This document shows positions 48,101 through 51,100 of a DNA stretch of 64,000 nucleotides, in pieces. Position numbers and translations under genes: made by a program. The notes below the pieces were generated by a model. It was given only the letters and a program-made list of their open reading frames with translations. It was not told where the DNA came from and made no database searches. The number at the start of each line of letters is the position of its first letter. Position 1 is the first letter of the stretch. The DNA is from Bicyclus anynana. Its lineage: Eukaryota > Arthropoda > Insecta > Lepidoptera > Nymphalidae. The stretch spans positions 970,001 to 1,034,000 of the forward strand of contig NC_069109.1 of assembly GCF_947172395.1 (NCBI RefSeq), in the 5' to 3' direction.

Positions 48101-51100
48101 CTGAAATTTGGAATGGAAATGTATTTTACTCTTGATCAACAAATAGACTACTTTTCATGCCGGAATAATCCATAGTTTTCGAGGAATTTGTGAAAAATTA
48201 AATTCCACGCGGACGTAGGCGCGCGTCCTCTACTTCTTACATAAAGTGTATTAAAGCCGCACAATTTTTGGTCCTTCGAGCCGGATGGGATACGTCTCAA
48301 ATGTCGTTGTTTTAAAAGTTATAAGAATCAGGAAACGGGCTTCATTTAGTTATTCCAGACCATAGCTGCTTATATGAAGGTACGTATCTAACTGTATGTT
48401 TGTCTGCAGCTCAGAGCAGCTGTCATTGATGAAGGGCCAGCTGCTGATAGTTCGCAAGAAGGCGGACAGCGGCTGGTGGGAGGGCGAGCTGCAGGCTAAG
48501 GGCAGGAACAGGCAGAGCGGCTGGTTCCCCGCCAGCTATGTCAAGGTACTGAAGTAAAATTTTCTTTAAACTTTTTTCCTTAAAGTACGAGGAAATAGAT
48601 ATTTATCATATTAATTGATTATGAAACACGGCTAAAACTCACGTGATATTACATCGGAGTATGCCCGACTAGTTTCAAACCCATACGGGGCCCTTAGTCA
48701 TGAGCTGGTTCTTGCATCGCGGCAGGATCCAAACTGATCAGATCAGATCCAAACTGATCAGTTTGGATCGTGCCGCGATGCAAGAACCAGCTCATGACTA
48801 AGGGCCCCGTATGGGTTCGAAACTACATACATACTCCGAGCTAATATCACGTGAGTTTTAGCCGTGTTTCATAATCAATTAATATGAATAACACTCACGA
48901 TAGTTTAAATTCTAAAATAAGATATTTATCACAGAGAGAAAATTAAAAAAAAAATTCTAAATACTATTCGATGCTTAAAAGTCACTTCTAACTATAATAC
49001 CATACCGTATAAGTGTTAATGTAGAGGTTACGGGGGATAGGGGGCGCCTAAATGGTAAAGAACAACAAAAGAAATTTCTTTTTAACCGACTTCAAAAAGG
49101 AGGAGGTTCTCAATTCGGTCGGTATTTTTTTTTATGGGAGTATGATTTTAGAAGTTATCGATATTCTGTTACCTACTACTAAAATCCTAGTCGACCGTAA
49201 ACTGTATTGCACCTGATTTTCAATTGGTCACTGCAGAGTATGGTCGAGATCTGCGCGTTCCATACTTACTTTGGACTCACAATTGGTACCTAAAATTATT
49301 ATTAGGAGCCTAGAGCAAACAGGAGAGGCGCCATAATTGGATCTCGCTCCGTTCTTAAATTTACTCCGGGCCAGCGCTGGTTACGGGAAGGCAAAACAAT
49401 TGAGTGTAGTTAGGGTAAGGGCTTAGGGTAGGGTAGGGAAGAAGTGCACATAAATCAAAGCTAACCTTGGGGTCCGCTAATGTTAAAAAATCCGCTTATG
49501 TTAAAAAACTTATTTTGCCAGTTACTACAATCGTCCGGACGCACGTCGGGTCGCACCACGCCCGTCATGTCTAAAATGGACACCGTGCCTACTGAGACTG
49601 TCATAGACAAGGTACGTCATAAGACAAGCTCCAATGGGGATGATGAGACTAGGTTTGAATATATTGATTTTTATGATACATTCGGGTAAATAAGGTCAAT
49701 GTTAACTCATTTATACATAAAAAGCAAAGATTGACTGGATATTTACAAAATAAAAGAGATTATAAAATTTCAAATCTATTAAAAATATTTTATCGTAATT
49801 AAATGAAAATTCATTAGATGAAAATACGACGTCATTAGTTCGTACCATTTTGTATGGGGCGTTTTTCAGGGATCCGCAAATCTGACCCTTTAAATCCCTG
49901 TAGCTCCGAAAGTAATGATCGCAGATACCCTGTTACTTTTACAAAATTGCTTTACTATTAGTATACTCTTAATTTATATACAATTTAAAGAACTGTCATC
50001 ATCCCTATTCTTGTTCATTTATTTTGTCTGTAATATACCTTTTCCATTGAAAGCAATTAATAAGTGATTAATGAAAATCCATAACACATTTACGGTTGAC
50101 TCGTATCAAATATTGAAACTTCTTAATATAAACATGAATATATCGATATAAATTAATGAAATATATCGATGTAAATTAATGAAATATATCGATGTAAATT
50201 AATGAAATATATCGATGTAAATTAATGAAATATATCGATGTAAATTAATGAAATATATCGATGTAAATTAATGAAATATATCGATGTAAATTAATGAAAT
50301 ATATCGATGTAAATTAATAAAATATATCGATGTAAATTAATGAAATATATCGATGTAAATTAATGAAATATATCGATGTAAATTAATGAAATATATCGAT
50401 GTAAATTAATGAAATATATCGATGTAATTTAATGAAATATATCGATGTAAATTAATGAAATATATCGATGTAAATTAATGAAATATATCGATGTAAATTA
50501 ATGAAATATATCGATGTAAATTAATGAAATATATCGATGTAAATTAATGAAATATATCGATGTAAATTAATGAAATATATCGATGTAAATTAATGAAATA
50601 TATCGATGTAATTTAATGAAATATATCGATGTAAATTAATGAAATATATCGATGTAAATTAATGAAATATATCGATGTAAATTAATGAAATATATCGATG
50701 TAAATTAATGAAATATATCGATGTAAATTAATGAAATATATCGATATAAATTAATGAAATATATCGATATAAATTAATGAAATATATCGATGTAAATTAA
50801 TGAAATATATCGGTATAAATTAATGAAATATATCGATATAAATTAATGAAATATATCGATGTGAATTAATGAAATATATCGATGTAAATTAATGAAATAT
50901 ATCGATATAAATTAATGAAATATATGGATGTAAATTAGTAAAATATATCGGTATAAATTAATGAAATATATCGATATAAATTAATGAAATATATCGATGT
51001 AAATTATGAAATATATCGATGTAAATTAATGAAATATATCGATATAAATTAATGAAATATATCGATGTAAATTATTTAAATATATCGATGTAAATTAATG

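Noticed and set aside
48546..48553. Donor GTAAAA at 48554 in place of GTACTG at 48546
   Set aside because: It would end the exon in phase 2 while the next exon starts in phase 0; GTACTG keeps the conserved linker frame.
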